A stretch of 16,195 bases of DNA from Candidatus Segatella mututuai (GCA_002439605.1 DJOI01000077.1:1-16195); one strand, 5' to 3'. Shown: positions 1-7,803, counted from the stretch's first letter. Made by a program: numbers and translations. Notes: generated by a model from the letters alone, not told the origin.

Positions 1-761
1 TGATCAAGCTCTTCGACGAGGTAGAGTATGTATGGCCACGCGTAGGTTACCCTCCATTGGTAACTCCATTCAGTCAGTACACTAAGAACATCGCCCTCAT
101 GAACCTCCTCACCATGGAGCAAGGTAAAGGTCGCTTCGTGATGATGGACGACTCTATGTGGGGTATGATCCTCGGTAAGAGTGGTAAGATTCCTGGAAAA
201 ATTGCTCCAGAGCTCGTAGAGCTTGCCAAGAAGCAGGGCAGAGAGTTCACCGACGTAGACGCTCACACATTGCTCCACGACGCACTTGATGACTTCAAGA
301 AGGAAATGGATGAGAACGGTTGGGACTATGGTCAGGATGACGAGGAGCTCTTCGAGCTCGCCATGCACCCAGAGCAGTATCGCAACTATAAGAGCGGCCA
401 GGCTAAGAAAAACTTCCTCGCAGACCTCCAGAAGGCCAAGGACGCTAAGCTCGGCTCTTCATTGACTCCAGCCCAGATAGCAGAGTTTAAGCACGCCAAG
501 GCTGATGCCATCGTGGCACCAGTGGCAGGACAGATATTCTGGGAGTTCCAGGGCGAGGGCGAGTGCCAGCCAGCAGTAGAGCCATACATCGGCAAGGAAT
601 ACAAGGAAGGCGATGCCTTCTGCTACATCCTCGCTCCATGGGGTGAGTTTGAGACCGTTCCAGCCGCTCTTGGTGGCAAACTCGTAGAAATCAATGCTAA
701 GCAGGGTAGTAAGATCCGCAAGGGCGATGTCATTGCTTACATTGAGCGAAAGGCTGAGTAA
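1..761 (+). CDS. C-terminal part of carboxyltransferase subunit (pyruvate carboxylase subunit B / oxaloacetate decarboxylase alpha type), 5' truncated by the window
   Basis: The frame is open from base 3, so the gene begins before the window; the TTG at 57 is only an internal codon. About 253 residues remain. The first part, with PRVGYPPLVTPFSQY and then MNLLTMEQGKGR, matches the conserved C-terminal half of the carboxyltransferase used by biotin-dependent pyruvate carboxylase, oxaloacetate decarboxylase and transcarboxylase 5S. A charged linker rich in K, E and D follows. The last ~75 residues are a biotinyl/lipoyl-like beta barrel starting at IVAPVAGQIFWEF and closing with KGDVIAYIERKAE. 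Where a biotin carrier would show a Met-Lys-Met hairpin, this domain has ILAPWGEFETV and no lysine, so it cannot be biotinylated in the usual way; a separate carrier protein would be needed. The exact substrate cannot be settled from this tail. Family-level confidence is good, the precise enzyme name is not certain. Confidence 0.8.
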   Translation, partial: IKLFDEVEYVWPRVGYPPLVTPFSQYTKNIALMNLLTMEQGKGRFVMMDDSMWGMILGKSGKIPGKIAPELVELAKKQGREFTDVDAHTLLHDALDDFKKEMDENGWDYGQDDEELFELAMHPEQYRNYKSGQAKKNFLADLQKAKDAKLGSSLTPAQIAEFKHAKADAIVAPVAGQIFWEFQGEGECQPAVEPYIGKEYKEGDAFCYILAPWGEFETVPAALGGKLVEINAKQGSKIRKGDVIAYIERKAE

Positions 762-773
762 TATAATGAGAAG

Positions 774-885
774 AATGTTAAATGTTAAGTGTTAAATGTT
801 AAGTTACACCTCCTGCTATCAAAAGAGAGTAAATACTTACGGCTTCAGCCCCAAATTTAACATTTAACATTCAACACTTAACATT
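774..885. repeat. Inverted repeat built from AATGTTAA/AAGTGTTAA units
   Basis: The left arm at 774-802 is a run of TGTTAA words. Bases 781-802 pair with 864-885 in 21 of 22 positions (one A/G difference). The spacer of about 60 bp contains no recognisable gene. The repeat fills most of the 133-bp gap between the carboxylase stop and the HD gene start. It could fold as a long hairpin in RNA from either strand, but there is no clean U-run right after it, so I do not call it a terminator. Such arms are commonly scattered between genes in Prevotella-like genomes as far as I recall; copy number was not checked. Confidence 0.75.
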
Positions 886-894
886 ACACAAAAG

Positions 895-1431
895 ATGAAT
901 TATCAAGCAATTATTGATAAGTATTATCCTGAGGACAATGAACTTCGCCATATCCTCATTACCCATAGTCAATCTGTAGCGCAAAAAGCGCTACAGATTG
1001 TTTCGTCTCATCCCGAACTGCATATGGATGTTAAGTTCGTGGAAGAGGCATCCATGCTTCACGACATAGGAATCTTCTTGACTGATGCTCCTGGCATCAT
1101 GTGTTTTGGCAGTCAACCATACATCTGTCATGGTCGTTTGGGGGCCGAACTGATGCGTCATGAAGGCTTCGAACGCCATGCACGTGTGTGCGAGCGCCAT
1201 ACAGGAGCAGGCATTACGTGCCAACAAATAGTGAGTCAGGGGCTGCCTTTGCCTCATCAGGATTTCCTTCCCGAAACCTTGGAGGAAAAGGTTATCTGTT
1301 ATGCAGACAAGTTTTTTAGCAAGACCCATCTTGACCGCGAGAAGACCATTCAGCAGGCTGAGAAAAGTTTGGCTAAGTTTGGCGAGGATGGTGTTATGCG
1401 TTTCCGAGAGTGGGAAAAGCTTTTCGAATGA
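895..1431 (+). CDS. HD-domain (HDIG-like) phosphohydrolase
   Basis: A complete 178-residue protein made of a single HD domain. The metal-binding pattern is visible in order: His24 (ILITHS), the HD pair His56-Asp57 in MLHDIGIF, His79 (CHGRLG), His102 (ERHTGAG) and Asp138 in YADKFFSK. This is the arrangement of small HDIG phosphohydrolases that act on nucleotide-type or phosphate ester substrates with divalent metals; the substrate is unknown. No signal peptide or membrane segment is present, so it is probably cytoplasmic. It starts at an ATG just after the right arm of the 774-885 repeat and lies 59 bp upstream of lptD on the same strand. A perfect 13-bp-arm inverted repeat lies inside its fourth helical turn of coding sequence (970-1000). 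No clear promoter of its own was seen. Confidence 0.85.
   Translation: MNYQAIIDKYYPEDNELRHILITHSQSVAQKALQIVSSHPELHMDVKFVEEASMLHDIGIFLTDAPGIMCFGSQPYICHGRLGAELMRHEGFERHARVCERHTGAGITCQQIVSQGLPLPHQDFLPETLEEKVICYADKFFSKTHLDREKTIQQAEKSLAKFGEDGVMRFREWEKLFE
970..1000. repeat. Perfect inverted repeat (13-bp arms, AAAAA loop) inside the HD gene
   Basis: Bases 970-982 (CAATCTGTAGCGC) are the exact reverse complement of 988-1000, with five A residues between. It encodes residues around SQSVAQKALQIV of the first helix, so it does not break the protein. In mRNA it would be a very stable hairpin about 75 nt after the start codon. Confidence 0.9.
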
Positions 1432-1451
1432 GCTAAAAAGTGTCTTTATGA

Positions 1452-1482
1452 TGTGTAATCTAAGCAGAAATGCTTAACTTTG
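1452..1482 (+). promoter_or_regulatory. Candidate Bacteroidetes promoter for lptD
   Basis: A perfect -7 box TAACTTTG at 1475-1482 has a weaker -33 (TGTG at 1452-1455) 19 bp upstream. Transcription would begin near 1486, only about 5 nt before the lptD ATG at 1491, giving an almost leaderless message. Confidence is limited by the weak -33 and the very short leader. Confidence 0.45.
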
Positions 1483-1490
1483 CAAACTAA

Positions 1491-4322
1491 ATGAGAAAAT
1501 ATCCTTTCATAGCACTTTTGTTATTTGCCTTCATCTGTATGATGGCAAGTCCAGACATGCCTGTTTTCAAGAAGAAAAAAAAGAAGGCAGCTGCCGACTC
1601 TGCGGCGGTGGTCGATTCAGTCTTGCGCGATTCTGCAGGCCATGTGCTGGCTGATACAGCTCACATGGACTCCTTACAAAAGGCTATATGGAAGCATAAT
1701 CAAGTGGTAGACGACAGCATACGTCTTGATAGTATCGCTCGAAAAAAGTCGGGTGGAGTAGATGCTCCTGTAACTTATTCGGCTTCCGATTCACTCGTCT
1801 ATAACGCTAAGAGCAAGGTGGCTCATCTTTATGGCTCAGCTCAGGTGAAGTATGAGAACATGGACCTCACCAGTGATCGTATTTCGATGGATATGGATAA
1901 GAGTAATGTGAGGGCCATGGGAACACCGGACTCTACTGCCGAAGGTGGTGTAAGAGGAAAGCCTGTGTTCAAGATGGGAAGTGACGAGTATGATACCGAT
2001 ACCATCAAGTTCAACTTCAAGAGCAAGAAAGCCCTTATTAATAATGTATATACAGAGCAACAGGATGGTTTTTTGTCGGGCGTGCGATCCAAGCGCGACT
2101 CTTCGGGCATCATATATCTGCAGCATGGACGCTATACTACTTGTGATGAGAAGCATCCTGATTTCTATATTTCGCTATCGCGTGCCAAGGTGCGTCCTGG
2201 AAAGGATGTAGTCTTTGGCCCGGCTTATCTCGTGGTGTGCGATGTGCCCATGCCTTTTGCTATTCCTTATGGCTTCTTTCCCTTTACCAAGAGCTACAGC
2301 AGCGGTTTCATCATGCCTACTTATGGAGATGAGAGCGACCGTGGATTCTATCTGCGTGATGGTGGATACTATTTTGCCATCAACGACAAGTGGGACTTGA
2401 AACTCTTGGGTGAAATCTATACCAAAGGGTCGTGGGGACTCTCGGCTGCCAGCAATTATCGCAAGCGCTACAAGTATTCGGGAAGTTTCTATTTCAGTTA
2501 TCAGGATACTAAGACTGGTGATAAGGGAATGCCCGATTTTACCGAACAGGAGAGTTTCAAGTTGCAGTGGAGTCATCGACAGGACTCCAAAGCCAATCCC
2601 TACAGTTCGCTTTCTGCCAGTGTCAACTTTGCTTCTACCAGTTATGAGCGCAACAATCTCAGCTCGCTCTATAATCCTCAGTCGATGACGCAGAGTACCC
2701 GAACCTCTTCTGTAAACTGGAGCACCAACTTTTCGAGCATAGGCATGTCGCTTACGGCAACTACCAACCTCTCGCAAAACATGCGCGATTCCTCGTTGGC
2801 TGTCACTCTGCCCGATCTCAATATCAACATAGCCCGTTTCTATCCTTTCCGTCGCAAGAAAATGGTGGGCGACGAGCGTTGGTATGAGAAGATAGCCCTT
2901 AGCTATACGGGGCATGTGAGCAACTCTATCTCCACAAAAGAAGATAAGCTTTTCAAGAGCAATCTTATCAAGGACTGGCGTAACGGGTGGGAGCATCGCA
3001 TTCCTGTAAGCGCTAACTTCACGCTCTTCAAATACCTCAACATCAGTCCTAACTTCAATTTTACCGACCGTATGTACACCAATAAGGTTACGAAGTCGTG
3101 GGACGAGCAGAAGCAAGTCGAGGTGGCTGATACAACTTATGGTTTCCACAACGTGTACAATTGGAACATGAGCATTAGTGCTTCTACTAAACTTTATGGC
3201 TTTTGGGTGCCCAACCGCAAACTCTTTGGTGACAAAATACAGGCCATACGTCATGTGCTCTCGCCCAGTGTGAGTTTCAGTTATGCGCCAGACTTTGGTG
3301 CTTCTCGTTATGGCTACTGGGATACTTACCAAAAGACGGATGCTAATGGAAATGTATCGCTCGTCAGCTACTCGCCTTATGAGAACAGCCTCTTTGGTGT
3401 GCCAGGCAAGGGCAAGCAAGGAAGCATTTCTTTTACATTGGGCAACAATCTCGAGATGAAGGTCAAAAGCGACAAAGACTCCACGGGATTCAAGAAGATA
3501 AGCCTTATCGATGCTTTCGATATCAATATGAGCTACAATACGGCTGCCAAGGTGCGACCATGGAGTGACCTCGGTATCGACTTGCGGCTGAAATGGTGGA
3601 AAAACTATACTTACAGTATGCATGCGGTCTTTGCCACCTATGCTTATGAACTTGATGAACAAGGAAATCCTTATGTGGGAACCCATACAGAATGGGGAAA
3701 GGGACGGTTCGGACGTTTCCAGGGTATGTCGCAGAACTTTTCTTTCACCCTTACTCCCGACAAGTTGAAGAAGCTTTTCGGAGGAGGGGATGACAGTGAC
3801 AATAATAATTCTCGAAACAAGGATGATGACGATGAGGGAGTAGATACGAATATCGAATCCAATATCGATGAGGATATGGAGGCTGGAAAGCACGGAGCCA
3901 AGAAGAAAGGTGGCAAGGCAAAGACCGATGATGATGGCTACATGGCTTTCAGTATGCCTTGGTCGCTTTCAGTGGGTTATGGTATTACCATGCGTGAGGA
4001 TACTCGCCGCGAAAAGTTCAACGAGAGCACCATGCGCTATCCTTATAAGTTTACCCAGACGCTTAACTTCAGTGGTAACGTGCGTATCAGCGATGGATGG
4101 AACATTAGTTTCTCTTCAGGTTACGACTTTGAGAACAAGGCTATGAGTATGACGACGGCCTCTTTGCAGCGCGACCTCCACTGTTTCAATATGAGTTGTT
4201 CGGTGGTGTTGGCTCCTTATACCAGCTATAACTTCACTTTCCGTTGTAACGCTTCTACGCTTACTGATGCTTTGAAGTACGATAAGCGTAGTGGCTATTC
4301 CAACGCCGTGCAATGGTATTGA
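1491..4322 (+). CDS. lptD: LptD-type outer membrane LPS-assembly protein
   Basis: The 943-residue product starts with a signal peptide (MRKYPFIALLLFAFICMM), then a basic stretch and a Ser/Asp-rich linker. Residues about 98-150 form an OstA/LptA-like beta-jellyroll segment (YNAKSKVAHLYGSAQVKY), which in LptD receives LPS from the periplasmic bridge. The remainder is a large beta barrel with alternating aromatic strands, ending in an aromatic C-terminus (SNAVQWY), as in Bacteroidetes LptD homologues. Its job is insertion of LPS into the outer leaflet with LptE. An acidic low-complexity insert lies near residues 764-817. The chosen ATG is the only start that keeps the full signal peptide. A strong terminator follows at 4405-4440. 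An eight-A run at 1575-1582 could be slippage-prone. Family assignment is firm; no LptE or other Lpt gene is in the window. Confidence 0.88.
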   Translation: MRKYPFIALLLFAFICMMASPDMPVFKKKKKKAAADSAAVVDSVLRDSAGHVLADTAHMDSLQKAIWKHNQVVDDSIRLDSIARKKSGGVDAPVTYSASDSLVYNAKSKVAHLYGSAQVKYENMDLTSDRISMDMDKSNVRAMGTPDSTAEGGVRGKPVFKMGSDEYDTDTIKFNFKSKKALINNVYTEQQDGFLSGVRSKRDSSGIIYLQHGRYTTCDEKHPDFYISLSRAKVRPGKDVVFGPAYLVVCDVPMPFAIPYGFFPFTKSYSSGFIMPTYGDESDRGFYLRDGGYYFAINDKWDLKLLGEIYTKGSWGLSAASNYRKRYKYSGSFYFSYQDTKTGDKGMPDFTEQESFKLQWSHRQDSKANPYSSLSASVNFASTSYERNNLSSLYNPQSMTQSTRTSSVNWSTNFSSIGMSLTATTNLSQNMRDSSLAVTLPDLNINIARFYPFRRKKMVGDERWYEKIALSYTGHVSNSISTKEDKLFKSNLIKDWRNGWEHRIPVSANFTLFKYLNISPNFNFTDRMYTNKVTKSWDEQKQVEVADTTYGFHNVYNWNMSISASTKLYGFWVPNRKLFGDKIQAIRHVLSPSVSFSYAPDFGASRYGYWDTYQKTDANGNVSLVSYSPYENSLFGVPGKGKQGSISFTLGNNLEMKVKSDKDSTGFKKISLIDAFDINMSYNTAAKVRPWSDLGIDLRLKWWKNYTYSMHAVFATYAYELDEQGNPYVGTHTEWGKGRFGRFQGMSQNFSFTLTPDKLKKLFGGGDDSDNNNSRNKDDDDEGVDTNIESNIDEDMEAGKHGAKKKGGKAKTDDDGYMAFSMPWSLSVGYGITMREDTRREKFNESTMRYPYKFTQTLNFSGNVRISDGWNISFSSGYDFENKAMSMTTASLQRDLHCFNMSCSVVLAPYTSYNFTFRCNASTLTDALKYDKRSGYSNAVQWY

Positions 4323-4404
4323 TGTAGGACATGGCAAACTGCATGAGATTTTTCCTTATGGTAAACTCTTCTTTTCTATAGAAGCATTTTATTTTATATA
4401 GTAG

Positions 4405-4440
4405 AAAAGGCTTTTGCAACCAAGTTGCAGAAGCCTTTTT
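4405..4440 (+). terminator. Rho-independent terminator of lptD
   Basis: A 16-bp stem (4405-4420 with 4424-4439, one G-U pair) with a CAA loop ends in a T-run at 4436-4440. It lies 83 bp after the lptD stop and ends right where the candidate ATPase promoter begins. Confidence 0.9.
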
Positions 4441-4441
4441 G

Positions 4442-4449
4442 TATTTTTG
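4442..4449 (+). promoter_or_regulatory. Candidate -7 box for the P-type ATPase
   Basis: TATTTTTG fits the TAnnTTTG consensus and would start transcription near 4453, 42 nt before the ATG. No convincing -33 TTTG is found at 19-21 bp, where the lptD terminator stem lies instead, so this is only a candidate. Confidence 0.4.
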
Positions 4450-4494
4450 CATCCGAAAACAAGAAATGTAACATAACTAAAGTATCTTATCAAT

Positions 4495-6228
4495 ATGAAA
4501 TCAAATCATCATCACGAATGTGCCTGTGCCGAGGGAACTCGCGAATGTGGTTGTGAGCATGCTCACGAGCATCATGAACAAAGCAACCTTGGCAAGAGTC
4601 TTCTACTCATTTTGGTCACGGTATTGCTTCTCATAGGAGCTACTTTCATCGAGAAAAACTGCTTGCTTGCCACTTGGCAGTTGCTTTTGGTTTATCTTGT
4701 TCCTTACTTGCTGGTAGGTTATGATACTTTGGGCGAGGCTGTCGAGGGTGTTGCCCATGGACAGGTGTTCAATGAGCATTTTCTGATGACCATTGCCACC
4801 ATAGGGGCTTTGTGCATTGGCTTCTTTCCTGGCGAGGAGCCTGAGTTTGCGGAGGCTGTCTTTGTCATGCTTTTCTTTCGGGTGGGCGAGTTGTTCGAAA
4901 GCTATGCCGAGGGAAAGAGCCACGACAGTATCTCGCATCTTATGAGCGTTCGCCCAGATGTAGCACACGTCTGTCGTGGAGATGATGTGCAGACAGTTGC
5001 ACCCGAGATGGTGCAAATAGGCGAGACGATTCTGATAAAGCGAGGAGAGAAAGTACCCCTTGATGGTAGGGTTGTCAGTGGCTCTGCGCTTCTTGATACC
5101 TCTGCCCTTACGGGCGAGAGTGTGCCCCGTGAAGTCCGTGGAGGTGACGAGGTCTATTCGGGCAGTATCAATGTGAAGGGAGAGTTGCGTTTGCAAACCA
5201 CCAAGACCTTTGGCGAGAGCACAGCCTCACGCATCATCGCATTGGTAGAGAGTGCTGGTGCAAGCAAGTCGCGTAGCGAGTCTTTCATTACTCGTTTTGC
5301 TCGCATCTATACTCCCGTAGTCGTGATGGCAGCTTTGTTCTTGGCAGTAGTCCCACCTCTTTTTGGGGGCTTGGGCTTCGGCGTGCAGTTTTTTGGCGCA
5401 GGTAGTTTTATGCAACTGTTTCCTCTTTGGCTCAACCGTGCGCTCATATTCCTTGTGGTTTCTTGTCCTTGTGCCTTGGTTATCAGTGTGCCGCTTACTT
5501 TCTTCGGAGGCATTGGCGGCGCCTCGCGTGCAGGTATTCTCATCAAGGGGAGCAGTTATATGGATGCGCTTGCCAAGGTAGGTGTTGTGGTATTCGACAA
5601 GACGGGAACGCTGACTCATGGCGAGGTGTTGGTGCAAGCCGATGAGGGCGATCCTGTTGTGGTGGGCGACCGTGTAAAGGAAGGCAGTGCCGAGGCAATA
5701 GCCCAGTTGCGAAGTGAGGGAGTGGGCAAGACGGTTATGCTTACAGGCGACCGTGAGGAAGTGGGCGAGCGCATAGCCTGTCAGTTAGGGCTCGATGAAT
5801 ATTACGCAGAACTGATGCCTGCCGATAAGTTGGCTCATGTAGAACAGCTGTTGAGGCAAAAGCCTGATGGCAGAACTTTGGCTTACGTAGGTGATGGCAT
5901 CAACGATGCTCCCGTATTGAAGAGGGCAGATGTGGGAATTGCCATGGGTGCCTTGGGATGTGACGCAGCCATCGAGGCAGCTGATGTAGTACTGATGGAC
6001 GACGAGCCTCGGAAGGTGCCTCTTGCAGTTCGCATTTCTCGTCGCACCATCCGCATAGCCCATCAGAATGTAGCCTTTGCCATAGGTGTCAAAGTTGCAG
6101 TTCTTCTACTTGCCACTGTGGGCTTAGGTACCATGTGGATGGCTGTCTTTGCCGATGTGGGTGTAACGGTTCTTGCTGTACTCAACGCAATGAGGGCGTT
6201 GAAGAAAGTCGGATGCTCATGGGACTAA
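4495..6228 (+). CDS. P1B-2 (Zn/Cd/Pb) heavy-metal P-type ATPase lacking most of its nucleotide-binding domain
   Basis: A 577-residue metal pump. The N-terminus is a His/Cys-rich tail (HHHECACAEG, CEHAHEHHE) in place of an HMA domain, probably binding metal. Membrane helices follow near residues 33-52 and 58-75, another pair before the actuator domain with TGES at 206-209, and then the CPC helix (C324-P325-C326). The phosphorylation site is Asp368 (DKTGT), the hinge is GDGIND with Asp467, and the last helices carry the K and DVGVTVL residues typical of the Zn2+/Cd2+/Pb2+ subgroup. The odd part is that DKTGT and TVMLTGD are only 51 residues apart, where related pumps have roughly 120-140 including the His-Pro locus. 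Almost the whole nucleotide-binding domain is missing without any frameshift. Either it is a recent in-frame deletion or a pump that works differently. The 3' end overlaps the convergent cvfB-like gene by 47 bp. Confidence 0.9.
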   Translation: MKSNHHHECACAEGTRECGCEHAHEHHEQSNLGKSLLLILVTVLLLIGATFIEKNCLLATWQLLLVYLVPYLLVGYDTLGEAVEGVAHGQVFNEHFLMTIATIGALCIGFFPGEEPEFAEAVFVMLFFRVGELFESYAEGKSHDSISHLMSVRPDVAHVCRGDDVQTVAPEMVQIGETILIKRGEKVPLDGRVVSGSALLDTSALTGESVPREVRGGDEVYSGSINVKGELRLQTTKTFGESTASRIIALVESAGASKSRSESFITRFARIYTPVVVMAALFLAVVPPLFGGLGFGVQFFGAGSFMQLFPLWLNRALIFLVVSCPCALVISVPLTFFGGIGGASRAGILIKGSSYMDALAKVGVVVFDKTGTLTHGEVLVQADEGDPVVVGDRVKEGSAEAIAQLRSEGVGKTVMLTGDREEVGERIACQLGLDEYYAELMPADKLAHVEQLLRQKPDGRTLAYVGDGINDAPVLKRADVGIAMGALGCDAAIEAADVVLMDDEPRKVPLAVRISRRTIRIAHQNVAFAIGVKVAVLLLATVGLGTMWMAVFADVGVTVLAVLNAMRALKKVGCSWD

Positions 6229-7039
6229 CGGATATGAGACGTTTCTTGTAGAGGTCGCCTATGGCGCGCTTGAATACCTTTTTGCTTACATGGAAACGCT
6301 CGTAGATGTCGTCGGCTTCGCTCTTGTCTCCTAAGTCGCAGACGCCATCATTATCAAGCAGATATTGATAAAGCGTTTCGGCAAAGTCGGCAGCTTGCTC
6401 CATTCCTGTTTTCTGTAAGGTTACATCTATCTTTCCGTCTGGGCGTACACGTCCTATATAGCCTTTCACCCTGTCGCCCGTATGTATGTATTGGAATATT
6501 TGGTCTTGATAAAGCAGGCCAGGATACTTATTGTCGATGATGACCTTGAAACCGAGGTCGGTCTTCTGCCAGACGAGTAACTTTACCTCGTCGCCGTGGC
6601 GATAGTGAGGATGTTCCTCCGATAGGTATCGTTCCACCTTGGCAGAAGCCACGATGCGGTAGCTCTCCTCGTCTATGTGTACATGTACGATGTAGGAGTT
6701 GCCGATGACCATGCGCTTCTTCTGTTCGCGGAAAGGACAGAAGAGATCTTTCATCAGTCCCCATCCCAAGAAGGCTCCATACTCGTTCACCCATTTCACT
6801 TCAAGGTAGGCAAAGTCACCCACCTTGGCCAATGGCTTCTCCGTGGTGGCAATGAGACGCTCGTCTTGGTCGAGGTAGATGAATACATCCAGTTCGTCGC
6901 CTATGCTCACTCCTTCGGGAACGTATCGGGATGGTAACAGAATTTCGCCCTCATCTCCGCCATTTAGGTACATTCCGAAATCAACTTTCTTAGTTACTCT
7001 AAGGCGATTATAGTCGCCAAGCTTTATCTTATCTGTCAT
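6182..7039 (-). CDS. CvfB/YitL-like S1 RNA-binding protein
   Basis: The 285-residue protein begins with LGDYNRLRVTKKVDFGMYL, the first of several S1/OB-fold repeats typical of CvfB-family proteins; a second is recognisable at AYLEVKWVNEYGAFLGWGL and a third around GDRVKGYIGRVRPDGKIDVTL. The C-terminal ~60 residues form a winged-helix segment (FHVSKKVFKRAIGDLYKKRLI). Length matches the family. These proteins bind RNA and in other bacteria influence virulence or stress gene expression; the role here is unknown. It begins 18 bp after the lolD stop with no promoter between, so the two are probably co-transcribed. Its last 15 codons run antisense through the end of the metal ATPase, so its terminator, if any, must lie inside that gene. 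Confidence 0.85.
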   Translation of the reverse strand: MTDKIKLGDYNRLRVTKKVDFGMYLNGGDEGEILLPSRYVPEGVSIGDELDVFIYLDQDERLIATTEKPLAKVGDFAYLEVKWVNEYGAFLGWGLMKDLFCPFREQKKRMVIGNSYIVHVHIDEESYRIVASAKVERYLSEEHPHYRHGDEVKLLVWQKTDLGFKVIIDNKYPGLLYQDQIFQYIHTGDRVKGYIGRVRPDGKIDVTLQKTGMEQAADFAETLYQYLLDNDGVCDLGDKSEADDIYERFHVSKKVFKRAIGDLYKKRLISVSPMSIRLSSTPSLR

Positions 7040-7057
7040 TATTTTCCTTTGCTTATT

Positions 7058-7765
7058 TTAAATAGGTTCATCGCCCGAAATAGGTTCCTTGTCTTGTGTC
7101 GCCGCTTCTACAGTTTTCTCTATCATGCCATCCTTGAGGTGGATGGTGCGATCGGTAATGGCGGCCAATGTCTCGTCGTGGGTAACAATGACAAAAGTCT
7201 GTCCGAACTTGTCGCGTAGGTCGAAGAATAGTTGGTGCAGTTCGGCCTTGTTCTTGCTGTCGAGACTGCCCGAAGGTTCATCGGCCAGGATGACGGCAGG
7301 ATGGTTGACCAAGGCCCTTGCCACGGCCACACGCTGCTTCTCGCCACCCGATAGCTCGGCAGGCTTATGGGCAGCACGGTCGCTCAGGCCCATGAAGTCG
7401 AGCAACTCCTCTGCGCGAGCCTTGGCTTCCTTGCGACTTTTGCCGGCGATGAAGGCTGGAATCATGATGTTCTCCAGAGCTGTAAACTCGGGAAGCAACT
7501 GGTGAAACTGGAAAACAAAACCCAGATGTTGGTTACGGAAGTCGCTCAACTTCTTGGTCGATAACTTGCTCACGTCGATGCCGTCTACCACGATGCTTCC
7601 ACTGTCAGGTTTGTCGAGGGTACCCATAATCTGGAGTAGGGTGGTCTTGCCGGCACCACTGGGTCCAACGATGCTAACCACCTCGCCCTTGTCGATATGC
7701 AGGTCGATGCCCTTGAGTACCTGCAACGAACCGAAACTTTTGGTAATTCCTTTGATATCTATCAT
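7058..7765 (-). CDS. lolD: LolD-type ABC transporter ATP-binding protein
   Basis: The product is 235 residues from the ATG at 7765. A longer open frame reaching 7858 exists, but the promoter at 7804-7834 lies within that extension, so the start at MIDIKGITKSFG is chosen. Walker A is GPSGAGKT (34-41), the Q-loop region FQFHQLLPEFTALEN (85-99) closely resembles E. coli LolD, the signature LSGGEKQR is at 138-145, Walker B ends in Asp162-Glu163 and the switch His is 196 (VTHD). LolD energises LolCE, which releases outer-membrane lipoproteins from the inner membrane. No LolC/LolE permease is nearby in the window, so the partner must be encoded elsewhere. MacB-type ATPases are similar, so the exact subfamily is likely rather than certain. 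It leads a two-gene unit with the cvfB-like gene. Confidence 0.85.
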   Translation of the reverse strand: MIDIKGITKSFGSLQVLKGIDLHIDKGEVVSIVGPSGAGKTTLLQIMGTLDKPDSGSIVVDGIDVSKLSTKKLSDFRNQHLGFVFQFHQLLPEFTALENIMIPAFIAGKSRKEAKARAEELLDFMGLSDRAAHKPAELSGGEKQRVAVARALVNHPAVILADEPSGSLDSKNKAELHQLFFDLRDKFGQTFVIVTHDETLAAITDRTIHLKDGMIEKTVEAATQDKEPISGDEPI

Positions 7766-7803
7766 TGTTTTTGTTTTTTCCTTGATGTCTATAAAAAGAT
7801 GTG

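Noticed and set aside
57..761. Carboxylase gene starting at TTG 57
   Set aside because: The conserved protein sequence continues upstream in frame to the window edge, so 57 is an internal codon.
1575..1582. Run of eight A in lptD as a phase-variation switch
   Set aside because: AAA/AAG lysine runs are common after signal peptides; a single eight-base run without comparison data is not enough to claim switching.
2175..3893. 572-codon minus-strand open frame opposite lptD
   Set aside because: The plus strand encodes a clear LptD with signal peptide and barrel; the antisense product has no recognisable domain, and codon bias explains its length.
4323..4404. Possible metal-responsive element between lptD and the ATPase
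   Set aside because: Only a short CTTCT...AGAAG pair is visible; no known operator pattern could be supported.
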